Of a stretch of 64,000 bases of DNA, positions 47,311 to 57,197 are shown one piece after another (the stretch's first letter is position 1; each line of letters opens with the position of its first letter). Origin of the DNA: Micromonospora okii (GTDB taxonomy: Bacteria; Actinomycetota; Actinomycetes; Mycobacteriales; Micromonosporaceae). The stretch covers positions 527,567-591,566 of the forward strand of contig NZ_BBZF01000014.1 of assembly GCF_020884795.1 (NCBI RefSeq). The letters run 5' to 3'. A program made the position numbers and the translations under genes. The notes beneath the pieces were generated by a model that made no database searches, was not told the origin of the DNA, and saw nothing but the letters and a program-made list of their open reading frames with translations.

Positions 47311-49902
47311 GTGACGAGCCCGCTGCCCTGCCCTTCTTCGGCGCGGACACCGGCGGAGTTCGTCGCCCAACTGCGTGCGGTCAAGATCGGGTCGGGTCTC
47401 TCGTACCGGGCCTTGGAGCGGGCGGCCCGCCGGGCTGGTGACCAGCTACCGGCGAGCACCCTCGCCACCGCTCTGAACCGAGTCTCGCTGCCCAGCCAGG
47501 AACTCGTCGCCGCGCTGGTGCGGGCCTGCGGTGGCGATCCGGCAACCGTGCGGGACTGGGTGCAGGCACGGCAGGCGCTGGCGCTGTCGGCCGGCGTCGA
47601 CCTGGCGACTGGATCATCGCTGCCGGACCCGGCGATCGTCACCCCGGCCGACCCGGTCGAGGACGGCCAGGAGAACTGGTCCGACCCGGTCGCACGTCAA
47701 CTCGTCCCGCGCCTGCTGCCACCGGACCTGCCCGTGTTCGTCGGTCGGGAGCGGGAGGTGGCCGAGAGTCTGAGGATGGTGGCCGAGGATGTCACCGGCC
47801 CGCAGACGCTGCTGATGACCGGCCCGGCCGGGGTGGGCAAGACCGCGCTCGCGGTGCGTGCCGGTCACCTGCTCGCGCCCCGATTTCGGGACGGGCAGCT
47901 CTACGTCGACCTACGGGGCTTCGACGAAGAACCGGCCGACCCGCGCACCGTCCTGGGAGCCTTCCTGCGTGCGCTGGGCGTACGCGGCGGGACGGTGCCA
48001 CCGGACCTGACCACCCGGATCCATCTCTACCGGACCCTGCTGGCACAGCGCGAGGTACTCGTCGTGCTGGACAACGCCGGTGATACCCGGCAGGTGGCCG
48101 ACCTGCTGCCCAGCGGTGCCCGCTGCGCGACCATCGTCACCAGTCGGACCACTCTGGCGGGCCTGGCCGGTCGTCGGCTGCCACTGGGCGTACTGGACTC
48201 CGCGACCGGGGTCGCCCTGCTACGCGAGATGCTCGGCCGGGATCGCACCACGGCCGAGTCCGGCCCGGCCGAATCGATCGTGCGGACCTGCGCCGGTCTT
48301 CCGCTGGCGCTGTGGGTGGCCGGGGCCCGGCTGGCCGCCCGACCGCACTGGCCGCTGGCCCGGGTCGCCGAGGCCCTCGCCGACCAGCAACACAAGCTCG
48401 ACGAGCTGGCCGTCGGTCACGTCGCCGTCCGGGCCAGCCTCGAACTGACCTACCGGGCCATGACCCCGACCGGACGGCATGCGCTGCGGATGCTCAGCCT
48501 GTTGCCAGGTACGGAGTTCGCCGCCTGGGCCCTGGCCGCACTGTTGGACGTCGGCCTGTCCGACGCGGAGTCCGTACTCGACGACCTGGTCGAGGTGCAC
48601 CTGGTGGAGACCCGGCCGGCCGGCGTCAGCGGGCTCCGCTACCGGCTGCACGACCTGGTGCGACTGCTCGGCCGGGAACGAGCGGAGCGGGAGGTCCCGC
48701 GACCACATCGCGCGGCGGCGCTCGGCCGCCTGCTCAGCGCGAGCCTGCAGCTCGCCGATGCCGCAGCGGAGGCCCTCAGCGCCGACTTCCAGGACATCCC
48801 GCAGTCTGAGCTGGTCTCCTGGCGGCTGCCGAAGGCGGCCGCTGAACAGCTTCTCGCCGATCCGCTGGCCTGGTTCACCGACGAGCGACAGCTCCTGATC
48901 GCTGTGGTCGACCAGGCGCTCACGGACGACGAGGTGGCACCGGCCGCCGGCCTGGCCACCGCACTGACGACGTTCTTCCAGGTGGGGAGCCACTTCGACG
49001 ACTGGGAAAGGCTGCAGAGCCGGGCCCTTGAGTTCGCGCTGCGGCGGGGCGACCAGGCCAGCGCGGCCAAACTGCACCGCTGCCTCGGCGAGCTCACCAC
49101 GATTCTGGATCGCTATCCGGAGGCGTTGGTCCACTTCGAGCAGGCGCTGCTGCTCGTGGAGGGCCAGGCACCGGCCTACCGGGCCAGCGCTGCGGCCGGG
49201 CTGGCGTACGTGCACCGGCTGCTCGGCCGGTACGCCTCGGCGGTGCGCCACTTCGAGCAGGCCGCCGAGCTGGCGCGTGCAGCGGGCAACGTCAACTGTC
49301 TGGTCTATGCGACCAACGGCATCGGCGTCATCGAGCTGGAGCAGGGCCGGATCGAGGCGGCCCGGCAGCGGTTCGAGGAGTGCCTGCGGGTAAGCCGGAC
49401 CGCCGGCTACCGCCCCGGCGAGGCCCAGGCGTTGCGTTGCCTGGGTCAGAGCCACCGGGCGCTCGCCGCCTACCCGGCCGCCGCCGATTGTTTCCGACAG
49501 GCCGCCGGGATCAGCGAGGACCTCGGTGACCGGCTGAGTGCGACGCACGCCAACTGCTGGCTCGGGGACGTCCTCACCCGACAGGGCGAAGCTGGTGAAG
49601 GGCGCCTCCTTCTGGCCCGCAGCCTGTGGACCTACCGTGCCTTCGGCAACCTGTGGGGCGAGGCGGCGGCGCTGTACGCGCTCGCGGAGGCACAACTCAT
49701 GGCCGACCGTCCGGTACCGGCCCGGCGGCGCGCCGAGGCCGCCGTCGACCTGTGGCGGCGGATCGGTGCCCGCACCTGGTTGGCCGTGGGGCTCGACACC
49801 CTGGCCGAGACCCACCGCAGAGCCGGTGACCTCGTGACCGAGGCCCGGATCCGGGACGAGGCCACGGCGGTCCGGGCGACCACTCGATCAGTCGCTAACT
49901 GA
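47311..49902 (+). CDS. STAND-family regulator: helix-turn-helix, NB-ARC ATPase and TPR repeats
   Basis: The 863-residue protein starts with a helix-turn-helix-like domain (FVAQLRAVKIGSGLSYRALERAARRAGDQLPASTLATALNR). The NB-ARC region follows: VFVGREREVAESL, Walker A GPAGVGKTALAVRAG, Walker B EVLVVLDNAGDTRQV, sensor IVTSRTTLAGLAGRRL, GLPLALWVAGARLA and an HDLVRLLGRERA motif of the winged-helix part. The C-terminal ~300 residues are TPR-like helical repeats (YPEALVHFEQALLLVEGQ, YASAVRHFEQAAELAR). Such proteins act as ATP-dependent switches, often controlling secondary metabolism or adjacent genes. Its target is unknown. Confidence 0.9.
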   Translation: MTSPLPCPSSARTPAEFVAQLRAVKIGSGLSYRALERAARRAGDQLPASTLATALNRVSLPSQELVAALVRACGGDPATVRDWVQARQALALSAGVDLATGSSLPDPAIVTPADPVEDGQENWSDPVARQLVPRLLPPDLPVFVGREREVAESLRMVAEDVTGPQTLLMTGPAGVGKTALAVRAGHLLAPRFRDGQLYVDLRGFDEEPADPRTVLGAFLRALGVRGGTVPPDLTTRIHLYRTLLAQREVLVVLDNAGDTRQVADLLPSGARCATIVTSRTTLAGLAGRRLPLGVLDSATGVALLREMLGRDRTTAESGPAESIVRTCAGLPLALWVAGARLAARPHWPLARVAEALADQQHKLDELAVGHVAVRASLELTYRAMTPTGRHALRMLSLLPGTEFAAWALAALLDVGLSDAESVLDDLVEVHLVETRPAGVSGLRYRLHDLVRLLGRERAEREVPRPHRAAALGRLLSASLQLADAAAEALSADFQDIPQSELVSWRLPKAAAEQLLADPLAWFTDERQLLIAVVDQALTDDEVAPAAGLATALTTFFQVGSHFDDWERLQSRALEFALRRGDQASAAKLHRCLGELTTILDRYPEALVHFEQALLLVEGQAPAYRASAAAGLAYVHRLLGRYASAVRHFEQAAELARAAGNVNCLVYATNGIGVIELEQGRIEAARQRFEECLRVSRTAGYRPGEAQALRCLGQSHRALAAYPAAADCFRQAAGISEDLGDRLSATHANCWLGDVLTRQGEAGEGRLLLARSLWTYRAFGNLWGEAAALYALAEAQLMADRPVPARRRAEAAVDLWRRIGARTWLAVGLDTLAETHRRAGDLVTEARIRDEATAVRATTRSVAN

Positions 49903-50242
49903 ACGCTCTGCCGCTGTTCAGTACGTCCGAGAACCTGGTCGACGCAAGGCCCTACTGCTCGAATGGAAGCGGCGCCCCTCGATACCGGGCTTCCGAGGTC
50001 TACTACCGGTAGCACGAACCACGGGTGGGCTGTGCCGGCATCGCTGCTGCCGGCACAGCCCATTCCGCGTCGACGCGCCGCACGAAGACTCACCCACCGT
50101 CATTCGTTGCCCACCGAGCGCGCATTTCATTAGCATCGCCACATCAGTTCCCGCCATTGCCCGGGCACCACGGAATTCGCTTTCTTCGACGTTGCGAATT
50201 CGGTGTTCCGGTGTTGCATTCCGGACGGAAAGGTGTTGCACG
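49903..50242. other. Promoter-containing gap before the XRE gene
   Basis: Beyond the terminator the DNA is AT-richer and holds GAATTCGC (50173-50180) and GCGAATTC (50194-50201), an 8-bp inverted repeat with a 13-bp spacer, likely an operator or promoter dyad. No gene is seen. Confidence 0.5.
50026..50062 (+). terminator. Terminator of the STAND gene
   Basis: TGGGCTGTGCCGGCA (50026-50040) pairs perfectly over 15 bp with TGCCGGCACAGCCCA (50048-50062), leaving a 7-nt loop. Confidence 0.85.
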
Positions 50243-51127
50243 ATGCATGAAACAATCAGTTCGACGGTGCCGCGACGGCAACTCGGCAGGCTGCTCACCC
50301 AGCTCCGGGAGGAGGCCCACGTCACCATCGAGGCGGCAGCCGACAAGCTCTACTGCTCGCGGCAGAAGCTCTGGCGCATCGAGCGGGGCCTGACCTCGGC
50401 CAAGACCCCGGACATCCGGCTCCTCTGCGAGCTGTACGAGGCCACCCCGGAGCAGGCCAGCGTGCTGCTCGGGCTCGCCGAGGTCAGCCGGGCCGAGGGG
50501 TGGTGGCACGCGTACGGCCGCTCCATCCCGGCCTGGTTCTCGCTGTACATGGGCCTGGAGAACGCCGCGAGCAGCGTGCGGTACTACAACGCCGAGTTGG
50601 TGCCGGGGCTGTTGCAAACCCCGGGGTACGCCACCGCGCTCTTCCTGCTCAACCGGCCGGAGCTGGGCGAGGAGGAGCGCAAGAAAATCGTAAGCCTCCG
50701 GATTCAGCGGCAGGGGCTGCTGGCCCGGCGGCTGCCCCCGCCGCCCGACCTGACCGTGATCCTCAGCGAGGCGGTGCTGCGCCGCCCGGTGCCGGACCGG
50801 GAGGTGATGGCCGACCAGCTCCGGCACCTGCTGGCGGTCAACCAGCGGCACAACATCACCGTCCGGGTGCTGCCGCTGGCCGCCGGGCCGCCGCTCGCCG
50901 CCGAGGCCGGCACCTTCGTCCTGCTCGACTTCCCGCCGTCGGCCCTCGGCAGCCCCAGCGAGCCGCCGACCGTCTACGTCGAGGGGCTCACCGGCGCGCT
51001 CTACCTCGACCAGCCGGCGGAGATCGCCGCGTACGAGCGGGTCTGGTCGGGGCTGGCCTCCCTCGCCCTGGATCGGCAACAATCGACGGACGTCATCGAG
51101 GCCATCCTGGGAGAGTGCTATGAGTGA
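50243..51127 (+). CDS. XRE family regulator with DUF5753 domain (Scr1-like)
   Basis: The 294-residue protein has an N-terminal helix-turn-helix (QLGRLLTQLREEAHVTIEAAADKLYCSRQKLWRIERGL) and a DUF5753 domain (YYNAELVPGLLQTPGYATALF, VILSEAVLRRPVPDREVMADQLRHLL, VEGLTGALYLDQPAEIAAYERVW). This is the common actinomycete type encoded beside a DUF397 protein, as here with an 8-bp overlap. The pair behaves like a regulator with a small antagonist or toxin-like partner in Streptomyces studies. ATG 50243 follows GGAAAGG. Confidence 0.9.
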   Translation: MHETISSTVPRRQLGRLLTQLREEAHVTIEAAADKLYCSRQKLWRIERGLTSAKTPDIRLLCELYEATPEQASVLLGLAEVSRAEGWWHAYGRSIPAWFSLYMGLENAASSVRYYNAELVPGLLQTPGYATALFLLNRPELGEEERKKIVSLRIQRQGLLARRLPPPPDLTVILSEAVLRRPVPDREVMADQLRHLLAVNQRHNITVRVLPLAAGPPLAAEAGTFVLLDFPPSALGSPSEPPTVYVEGLTGALYLDQPAEIAAYERVWSGLASLALDRQQSTDVIEAILGECYE

Positions 51128-51323
51128 CCTGACCGGCGCCCGCTGGCGCACCAGCACCCGCAGCGGCACCAACGGCGGCGAATGCGTCGAGGTGGCCGAC
51201 AACCTGCCCGGCGTCGTCGGCGTCCGGGACAGCAAGGACCCGACCGGCCCGGCCCTGACCGTACGGCCCGCCGCCTGGTCCGCCTTCGTCACCGACGTCA
51301 AGGCCGCCCGCCTCACCCGCTGA
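51120..51323 (+). CDS. DUF397 protein
   Basis: The 67-residue protein has the DUF397 pattern GARWRTSTRSGTNGGECVEVAD, VVGVRDSKDPTGPALTVRPAAW and FVTDVK. Its ATG overlaps the XRE gene end by 8 bp. DUF397 proteins accompany DUF5753 regulators and probably bind them. Confidence 0.9.
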   Translation: MSDLTGARWRTSTRSGTNGGECVEVADNLPGVVGVRDSKDPTGPALTVRPAAWSAFVTDVKAARLTR

Positions 51324-51368
51324 CGCCCCGCCCCCGCCCTCGCCGAGGAACCCGGGCGGCAGGACCGG

Positions 51369-51416
51369 CCGCCGCCCGCCGGCCTGGCCATTCTCAGCCA
51401 GGCCGGCGGGCGGCGG
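51369..51416. terminator. Bidirectional terminator between DUF397 and monooxygenase genes
   Basis: A perfect 20-bp inverted repeat (51369-51388 and 51397-51416) encloses the 8-nt loop CATTCTCA between two convergent genes, so it can end transcription from both sides. Confidence 0.88.
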
Positions 51417-51500
51417 AGGCCCGACGGGAACGCCGGCCGCTCCCGCTCCCGACCGACAGCGCCCGCAGATGCGGACGCGGGCGCGGGCGCGCCGGCCGAA

Positions 51501-53087
<1,587 letters not shown>

Positions 53088-53141
53088 TCAGTCGCCCGAC
53101 CGTGACGGGAGGGGGAGCACCCACATCGATACATCGTTCAT
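53088..53141 (-). CDS. 17-codon leader peptide before rox
   Basis: ATG 53141 opens MNDVSMWVLPLPSRSGD and stops at TGA 53090-53088, three bases before the outer attenuator stem. It is preceded by AGGAGGTGA, a nine-base match to the 16S rRNA tail, with 8 nt between GGAGG and ATG: one of the best ribosome-binding sites in the window. A ribosome terminating at or stalled near its end would cover the outer stem and free the rox start. Confidence 0.75.
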   Translation of the reverse strand: MNDVSMWVLPLPSRSGD

Positions 53142-53179
53142 GGGTCTCACCTCCTCGGGCGGCGTGCACGGTCAGTGGC

Positions 53180-53208
53180 AACCTACAAGCCGACCGTCAT
53201 CCCGTCCA
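53180..53208 (-). promoter_or_regulatory. Probable promoter of the rox leader
   Basis: On the minus strand TGGACG (53208-53203) and TAGGTT (53185-53180) are 17 bp apart and would start transcription about 30 nt before the leader ATG. The rifamycin-associated element, as I remember it, was not found here. Confidence 0.5.
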
Positions 53209-53248
53209 GCGAAATAAATCGGTTCCGCCGACGGGATGCCCGCACCGC

Positions 53249-53926
53249 TCAGGCGCGCTTGCCGAGGGCGGCGTCGACGGCCTGGCACAGCGCGGTGACG
53301 ACCAGCGCCACCGACGGGCGGACCACCGAGTCGTCCAGGCCGGCAGTGCCGGAGAAGCCGGCCCCGCCCGCGATCTCTTCCAGCCGCACCCTCGCGTTCC
53401 GGGCGGCGTCGCCGGTCAGGCCGAGCGCCGGCTCCATCCGCAGCACCGCGACGAGGGTGGCCAGCGCGGCGGTCCGCTCGTCGGGGAGCTGCCCGCCGGC
53501 CAGCGCCTCGGCGAGCCGCCCCCGGGTGTCCTCCTCCACCGAGGCGTCCGCCGTCGGGTAGCGGTGCACGAGGATGAAGCCCAGCTCGGTCTCCTCGACG
53601 TCGCGCACCACGCCCCGGCGGACCAGGTCGCCGAGGATGCGGTCGCGCAGGCCGTGGCGGAGCCGCTGCACCCAGGAGGACGGGGTGTGCGGGGTGTCGG
53701 CGGCGATCCGGCCCAGGACGTCGTCGAGGATCGGCTCGCCGGTCCCGGTGGGGTCCGCGACCGTCAGGTTCCCATCGGCGTACGCGATCCGGCCGGCGAG
53801 GGCCAGCTCGACCAGGACCGCGGCGGCCATTCCCAGGTCGAGGCTGATCCGCGGCATGGTCGCCTTGCCGGATTCGTCGTCGTAGGCGAGGAGCAACAGC
53901 TCCTCGGCGAGCACCACACCAGTCAT
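53249..53926 (-). CDS. GPP34 (GOLPH3/VPS74-like) family protein
   Basis: The 225-residue protein has the GPP34 N-terminus LAEELLLLAYDDESGKATMPRISLDLGMAAAVLVELALAGRIAY and the helical arrangement through SSWVQRLRHGLRDRILGDLVRRGVVRDVE and RTAALATLVAVLR. The eukaryotic homologues bind phosphatidylinositol phosphate at the Golgi; actinobacterial members are abundant but have no established role. TACCGT ends 8 nt before ATG 53926. The rox leader follows downstream on the same strand. Confidence 0.85.
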   Translation of the reverse strand: MTGVVLAEELLLLAYDDESGKATMPRISLDLGMAAAVLVELALAGRIAYADGNLTVADPTGTGEPILDDVLGRIAADTPHTPSSWVQRLRHGLRDRILGDLVRRGVVRDVEETELGFILVHRYPTADASVEEDTRGRLAEALAGGQLPDERTAALATLVAVLRMEPALGLTGDAARNARVRLEEIAGGAGFSGTAGLDDSVVRPSVALVVTALCQAVDAALGKRA

Positions 53927-53934
53927 GGCCCGAG

Positions 53935-53940
53935 ACGGTA
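53935..53940 (-). promoter_or_regulatory. -10 element of the GPP34 gene
   Basis: TACCGT on the minus strand ends 8 nt before ATG 53926. Confidence 0.4.
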
Positions 53941-53977
53941 GCGCCTGCGGGCACCTCCGCGCGCCCCAACCTCCCCC

Positions 53978-54030
53978 GTGAGAGGGGAACCCTTCTCTAC
54001 CCCAGGGGTTAACAAGGGGCCCTTCCTTGC
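53978..54030. repeat. Paired-palindrome intergenic repeat, copy 6
   Basis: GTGAGAGGGGAACCCTTCTC at 53978-53997, spacer TACCCCAGGGG and TTAACAAGGGGCCCTTCCTT ending near 54028, just after the upp stop (54034). It matches copy 1 in both arms. Confidence 0.8.
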
Positions 54031-54033
54031 ACC

Positions 54034-54666
54034 TCAGAAGCGGGGCATGCCGCCGAACTGGCGGTCGCCCGCGTCGCCGAGGCCCGGCACGATGAACTTC
54101 CGCTCGTCGAGGCTCTCGTCGATCGAGGCGGTGACCAGGCGCAGCGGCAGCCCGGAGCGCTCCAGCCGCTCGACGCCGACCGGCGCGGCGAGCACGCAGA
54201 GCACGGTGATGTCGGTGCAGCCCCGGTCGGCGAGCAGCCGGCAGCAGTGTTCGAGGGAGCCGCCGGTGGCCAGCATCGGGTCCAGGACCAGCACGGGCAG
54301 GCCGGACAGGTCGCGGGGCAGCGACTCCATGTACGCCCGGGGCTCGTACGTCTCCTCGTCGCGGGCCAGGCCGACGAAGCCCATCGAGGACTCGGGGAGC
54401 AGGCCCAGCGCGGCGTCGGCCATGCCGAGGCCCGCCCGCAGCACCGGCACGAGCAGCGGCGGGTTGGCCAGCCGGGTGCCCTCGGTGCCGGTGACCGGGG
54501 TCTGCACCGGGTACTTCTCGACGGGGAAGGAGCGCGCGGCCTCGTACACGAGCATGGTGGTCAGCTCGTGCAGCGCGGCCCGGAACGAGGAGGAGTCGGT
54601 GCGCGCGTCCCGCATGGCGGTCAGCCGCGACTGGGCGAGCGGGTGGTCAATGACGTGTACGTCCAC
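54034..54666 (-). CDS. upp: Uracil phosphoribosyltransferase
   Basis: The 210-residue enzyme makes UMP from uracil and PRPP. It has [38 protein letters not shown], the PRPP loop [18 protein letters not shown] and the uracil-binding C-terminus [19 protein letters not shown] 54666 is supported by TAGGTT ending 8 nt upstream. It is divergent from deoC, another pyrimidine-salvage gene. Confidence 0.95.
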   Translation of the reverse strand: MDVHVIDHPLAQSRLTAMRDARTDSSSFRAALHELTTMLVYEAARSFPVEKYPVQTPVTGTEGTRLANPPLLVPVLRAGLGMADAALGLLPESSMGFVGLARDEETYEPRAYMESLPRDLSGLPVLVLDPMLATGGSLEHCCRLLADRGCTDITVLCVLAAPVGVERLERSGLPLRLVTASIDESLDERKFIVPGLGDAGDRQFGGMPRF

Positions 54667-54674
54667 GATCGCTC

Positions 54675-54680
54675 AACCTA
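54675..54680 (-). promoter_or_regulatory. -10 element of upp
   Basis: On the minus strand TAGGTT ends 8 nt before GTG 54666. Confidence 0.4.
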
Positions 54681-54756
54681 CCGAACGCGCCGGTCCCGCG
54701 ATGCGGGAGCGGGCGGGGCGGCGACGCGGCTCACCCCCGCGCCGCCGGGGGGAAGC

Positions 54757-54772
54757 TGTGACCCGGATCACG
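54757..54772 (+). promoter_or_regulatory. CRP-like site at the deoC promoter
   Basis: TGTGA-CCCGGA-TCACG matches the CRP consensus TGTGA-N6-TCACA at nine of ten positions. Its centre is about 36 bp before the predicted leaderless start, overlapping where a -35 element would be; no -35 hexamer is visible. Confidence 0.6.
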
Positions 54773-54787
54773 ACGGCGGTGGATGCG

Positions 54788-54793
54788 TAGACT
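54788..54793 (+). promoter_or_regulatory. Leaderless -10 element of deoC
   Basis: TAGACT ends 7 nt before ATG 54801. Confidence 0.55.
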
Positions 54794-54800
54794 TCCCGCC

Positions 54801-55760
54801 ATGACGGCGACAGCGACGTCGGCCCGGTCGGACCTCACCGAGCTGGGACGATCCGAGACCGCCCTGCGGGCGTTCCTGCACGGCCTGCCCGGCGTGGACC
54901 AGGTGGGCGCGGAGCAGCGGGCGGCGCAGCTCGGCACCCGCTCCATCAAGACCACCGCCAAGGCGCAGGCGATCGACCTGGCCATCCGCATGGTCGACCT
55001 GACCACCCTGGAGGGGGCCGACACCCCCGGCAAGGTGCGGGCCCTCGCGGCGAAGGCGCTGCGCCCCGACCCGGCCGACCCGACCTGCCCGCACGTCGGC
55101 GCGGTCTGCGTCTACCCGGCGATGGTCCCGCACGTGGCCGAGGTGCTGCGCGGCTCCGCCGTGCACCTGGCCAGCGTGGCGACCGCGTTCCCGTCCGGGC
55201 AGGCCCCCCTGGAGGTCAGGCTCGCCGACACCCGGGCCGCCGTGGCGGCCGGCGCGGACGAGATCGACATGGTGATCAACCGGGGCGCGTTCCTGGCCGG
55301 GCGCTACGCCGAGGTCCACGACGAGATCGTCGCGGTGAAGGAGGCGTGCGGGGACGCCCACCTCAAGGTCATCCTGGAGACGGGCGAGCTGGCGACGTAC
55401 GACAACGTGCGGCGCGCCTCGTGGCTGGCGATGCTGGCGGGCGGCGACTTCATCAAGACCTCCACCGGCAAGGTCCCGGTCGCGGCCACCCTCCCGGTGA
55501 CCCTGGTGATGCTGGAGGCGGTCCGCGACTTCCGCGCCGCCACCGGGCGGCAGGTCGGCGTGAAACCGGCCGGCGGGATCAAGACGACCAAGGACGCGAT
55601 CAAGTACCTCGTGATGGTCGACGAGACCGTCGGCGCGGACTGGCTCGACCCCGACTGGTTCCGCTTCGGCGCGTCCAGCCTCCTCAACGACCTGCTCATG
55701 CAGCGCACCAAGCTGACGACCGGCGTCTACCCCGGTCCCGACTACTTCACCCTGGACTGA
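54801..55760 (+). CDS. deoC: Deoxyribose-phosphate aldolase
   Basis: The 319-residue class I aldolase cleaves 2-deoxyribose 5-phosphate to glyceraldehyde 3-phosphate and acetaldehyde. Key segments are MVDLTTLEGADTPGKVRAL, VGAVCVYPAMV, ADEIDMVINRGAFLAGRYAEV, HLKVILETGEL, DFIKTSTGKVPV (Schiff-base Lys) and VGVKPAGGIKTTKDA. It is longer than the bacterial enzyme at about 220-250 residues and resembles the eukaryotic-length form. The aldehyde dehydrogenase genes 3 bp downstream could oxidise the acetaldehyde product. Confidence 0.95.
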   Translation: MTATATSARSDLTELGRSETALRAFLHGLPGVDQVGAEQRAAQLGTRSIKTTAKAQAIDLAIRMVDLTTLEGADTPGKVRALAAKALRPDPADPTCPHVGAVCVYPAMVPHVAEVLRGSAVHLASVATAFPSGQAPLEVRLADTRAAVAAGADEIDMVINRGAFLAGRYAEVHDEIVAVKEACGDAHLKVILETGELATYDNVRRASWLAMLAGGDFIKTSTGKVPVAATLPVTLVMLEAVRDFRAATGRQVGVKPAGGIKTTKDAIKYLVMVDETVGADWLDPDWFRFGASSLLNDLLMQRTKLTTGVYPGPDYFTLD

Positions 55761-55763
55761 CCA

Positions 55764-57197
55764 GTGACGTTCGAATACGCGCCCGCCCCCGAGTCGCGCT
55801 CGGTGGTGGACCTCAGGCCCTCGTACGGGCTCTTCGTCGACGGGGAGTTCGTCGACCCGGCCGGCGGCGGCAGCTTCACGTCGGTGAATCCCGCCTCCGA
55901 GGAGGTGCTCGCCGAGGTCGCCGAGGCCGGCGCCCAGGACGTGGACCGCGCGGTCCGCGCCGCCCGGACGGCGTACGAGAAGGTGTGGGGCCCGATGCCC
56001 GGCCGGGACCGGGCGAAGTACCTGTTCCGGATCGCCCGGATCATCCAGGAGCGCTCCCGCGAGCTGGCGGTGCTGGAGTCCCTCGACAACGGCAAGCCGA
56101 TCCGGGAGTCCCGCGACGTCGACCTGCCGCTGGTCGCCGCGCACTTCTTCTACTACGCCGGCTGGGCCGACAAGCTGCCGTACGCCGGGTTCGGCCCCGA
56201 CCCGAAGCCGCTCGGCGTGGCCGCGCAGGTCATCCCGTGGAACTTCCCGCTGCTCATGCTGGCCTGGAAGATCGCCCCGGCCCTGGCGACCGGCAACACG
56301 GTGGTGCTGAAGCCCGCCGAGACCACCCCGCTGACCGCGCTGCTCTTCGCCGAGATCTGCCAGCAGGCCGAGCTGCCGGCCGGCGTGGTCAACATCGTCA
56401 CCGGCGCGGGCGACACCGGCCGGGCGCTGGTCGAGCACCCGGGCGTGGACAAGGTCGCCTTCACCGGCTCGACCGAGGTCGGCCGGGCCATCGCCCGGTC
56501 GGTGGCCGGCACCCGCAAGAAGGTCACCCTGGAGCTGGGCGGCAAGGCCGCCAACATCGTCTACGACGACGCGCCGATCGACCAGGCGGTCGAGGGCATC
56601 GTCAACGGCATCTTCTTCAACCAGGGGCACGTCTGCTGCGCGGGCTCCCGCCTGCTGGTCCAGGAGAACGTCGCCGACGAGGTGCTGGAGTCGCTGAAGC
56701 GGCGGATGGCCCGGCTGCGGGTCGGCGACCCCCTGGACAAGAACACCGACGTCGGCGCGATCAACTCGGCCGCCCAGCTCGCCCGCATCCGCGAGCTGGC
56801 CGACGCCGGCTCGGCCGAGGGCGCGCAGCGCTGGTCGCCGCCGTGCGAGCTGCCCGAGCGCGGCTTCTGGTTCGCCCCGACGATCTTCACGGGGGTCACC
56901 CAGGCGCACCGGATCGCCCGCGAGGAGATCTTCGGCCCGGTGCTCTCCGTGCTGACGTTCCGCACCCCGGCCGAGGCCGTCGAGAAGGCCAACAACACGC
57001 CGTACGGGCTGTCGGCCGGCATCTGGACCGACAAGGGCTCCCGCATCCTGTGGACCGCCGACCGGCTGCGCGCCGGGGTGGTCTGGGCCAACACGTTCAA
57101 CAAGTTCGACCCCACCTCGCCGTTCGGCGGGTACAAGGAGTCGGGCTACGGTCGCGAGGGCGGCCGGCACGGGCTGGAGGGATACCTCGATGTCTGA
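55764..57197 (+). CDS. Aldehyde dehydrogenase
   Basis: The 477-residue enzyme has VIPWNFPLLMLAWKIAPALATGNTVVLKPAE, FTGSTEVGRAIAR, the general-base Glu in VTLELGGKAANIV, catalytic Cys291 in FFNQGHVCCAGSR, EEIFGPVLSVL and the C-terminal FNKFDPTSPFGGYKESGYGREGG. The usual Gln before the Cys loop is His (GHVC). GTG 55764 lies 3 bp after deoC, so the genes are one operon; acetaldehyde from deoxyribose breakdown is a likely substrate. It overlaps the next gene by 8 bp. Confidence 0.93.
   Translation: MTFEYAPAPESRSVVDLRPSYGLFVDGEFVDPAGGGSFTSVNPASEEVLAEVAEAGAQDVDRAVRAARTAYEKVWGPMPGRDRAKYLFRIARIIQERSRELAVLESLDNGKPIRESRDVDLPLVAAHFFYYAGWADKLPYAGFGPDPKPLGVAAQVIPWNFPLLMLAWKIAPALATGNTVVLKPAETTPLTALLFAEICQQAELPAGVVNIVTGAGDTGRALVEHPGVDKVAFTGSTEVGRAIARSVAGTRKKVTLELGGKAANIVYDDAPIDQAVEGIVNGIFFNQGHVCCAGSRLLVQENVADEVLESLKRRMARLRVGDPLDKNTDVGAINSAAQLARIRELADAGSAEGAQRWSPPCELPERGFWFAPTIFTGVTQAHRIAREEIFGPVLSVLTFRTPAEAVEKANNTPYGLSAGIWTDKGSRILWTADRLRAGVVWANTFNKFDPTSPFGGYKESGYGREGGRHGLEGYLDV

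Noticed and set aside
53142..53260. Search for the rifamycin-associated promoter element upstream of rox
   Set aside because: The inverted repeat as I remember it is not present; only a plain promoter-like pair was seen.
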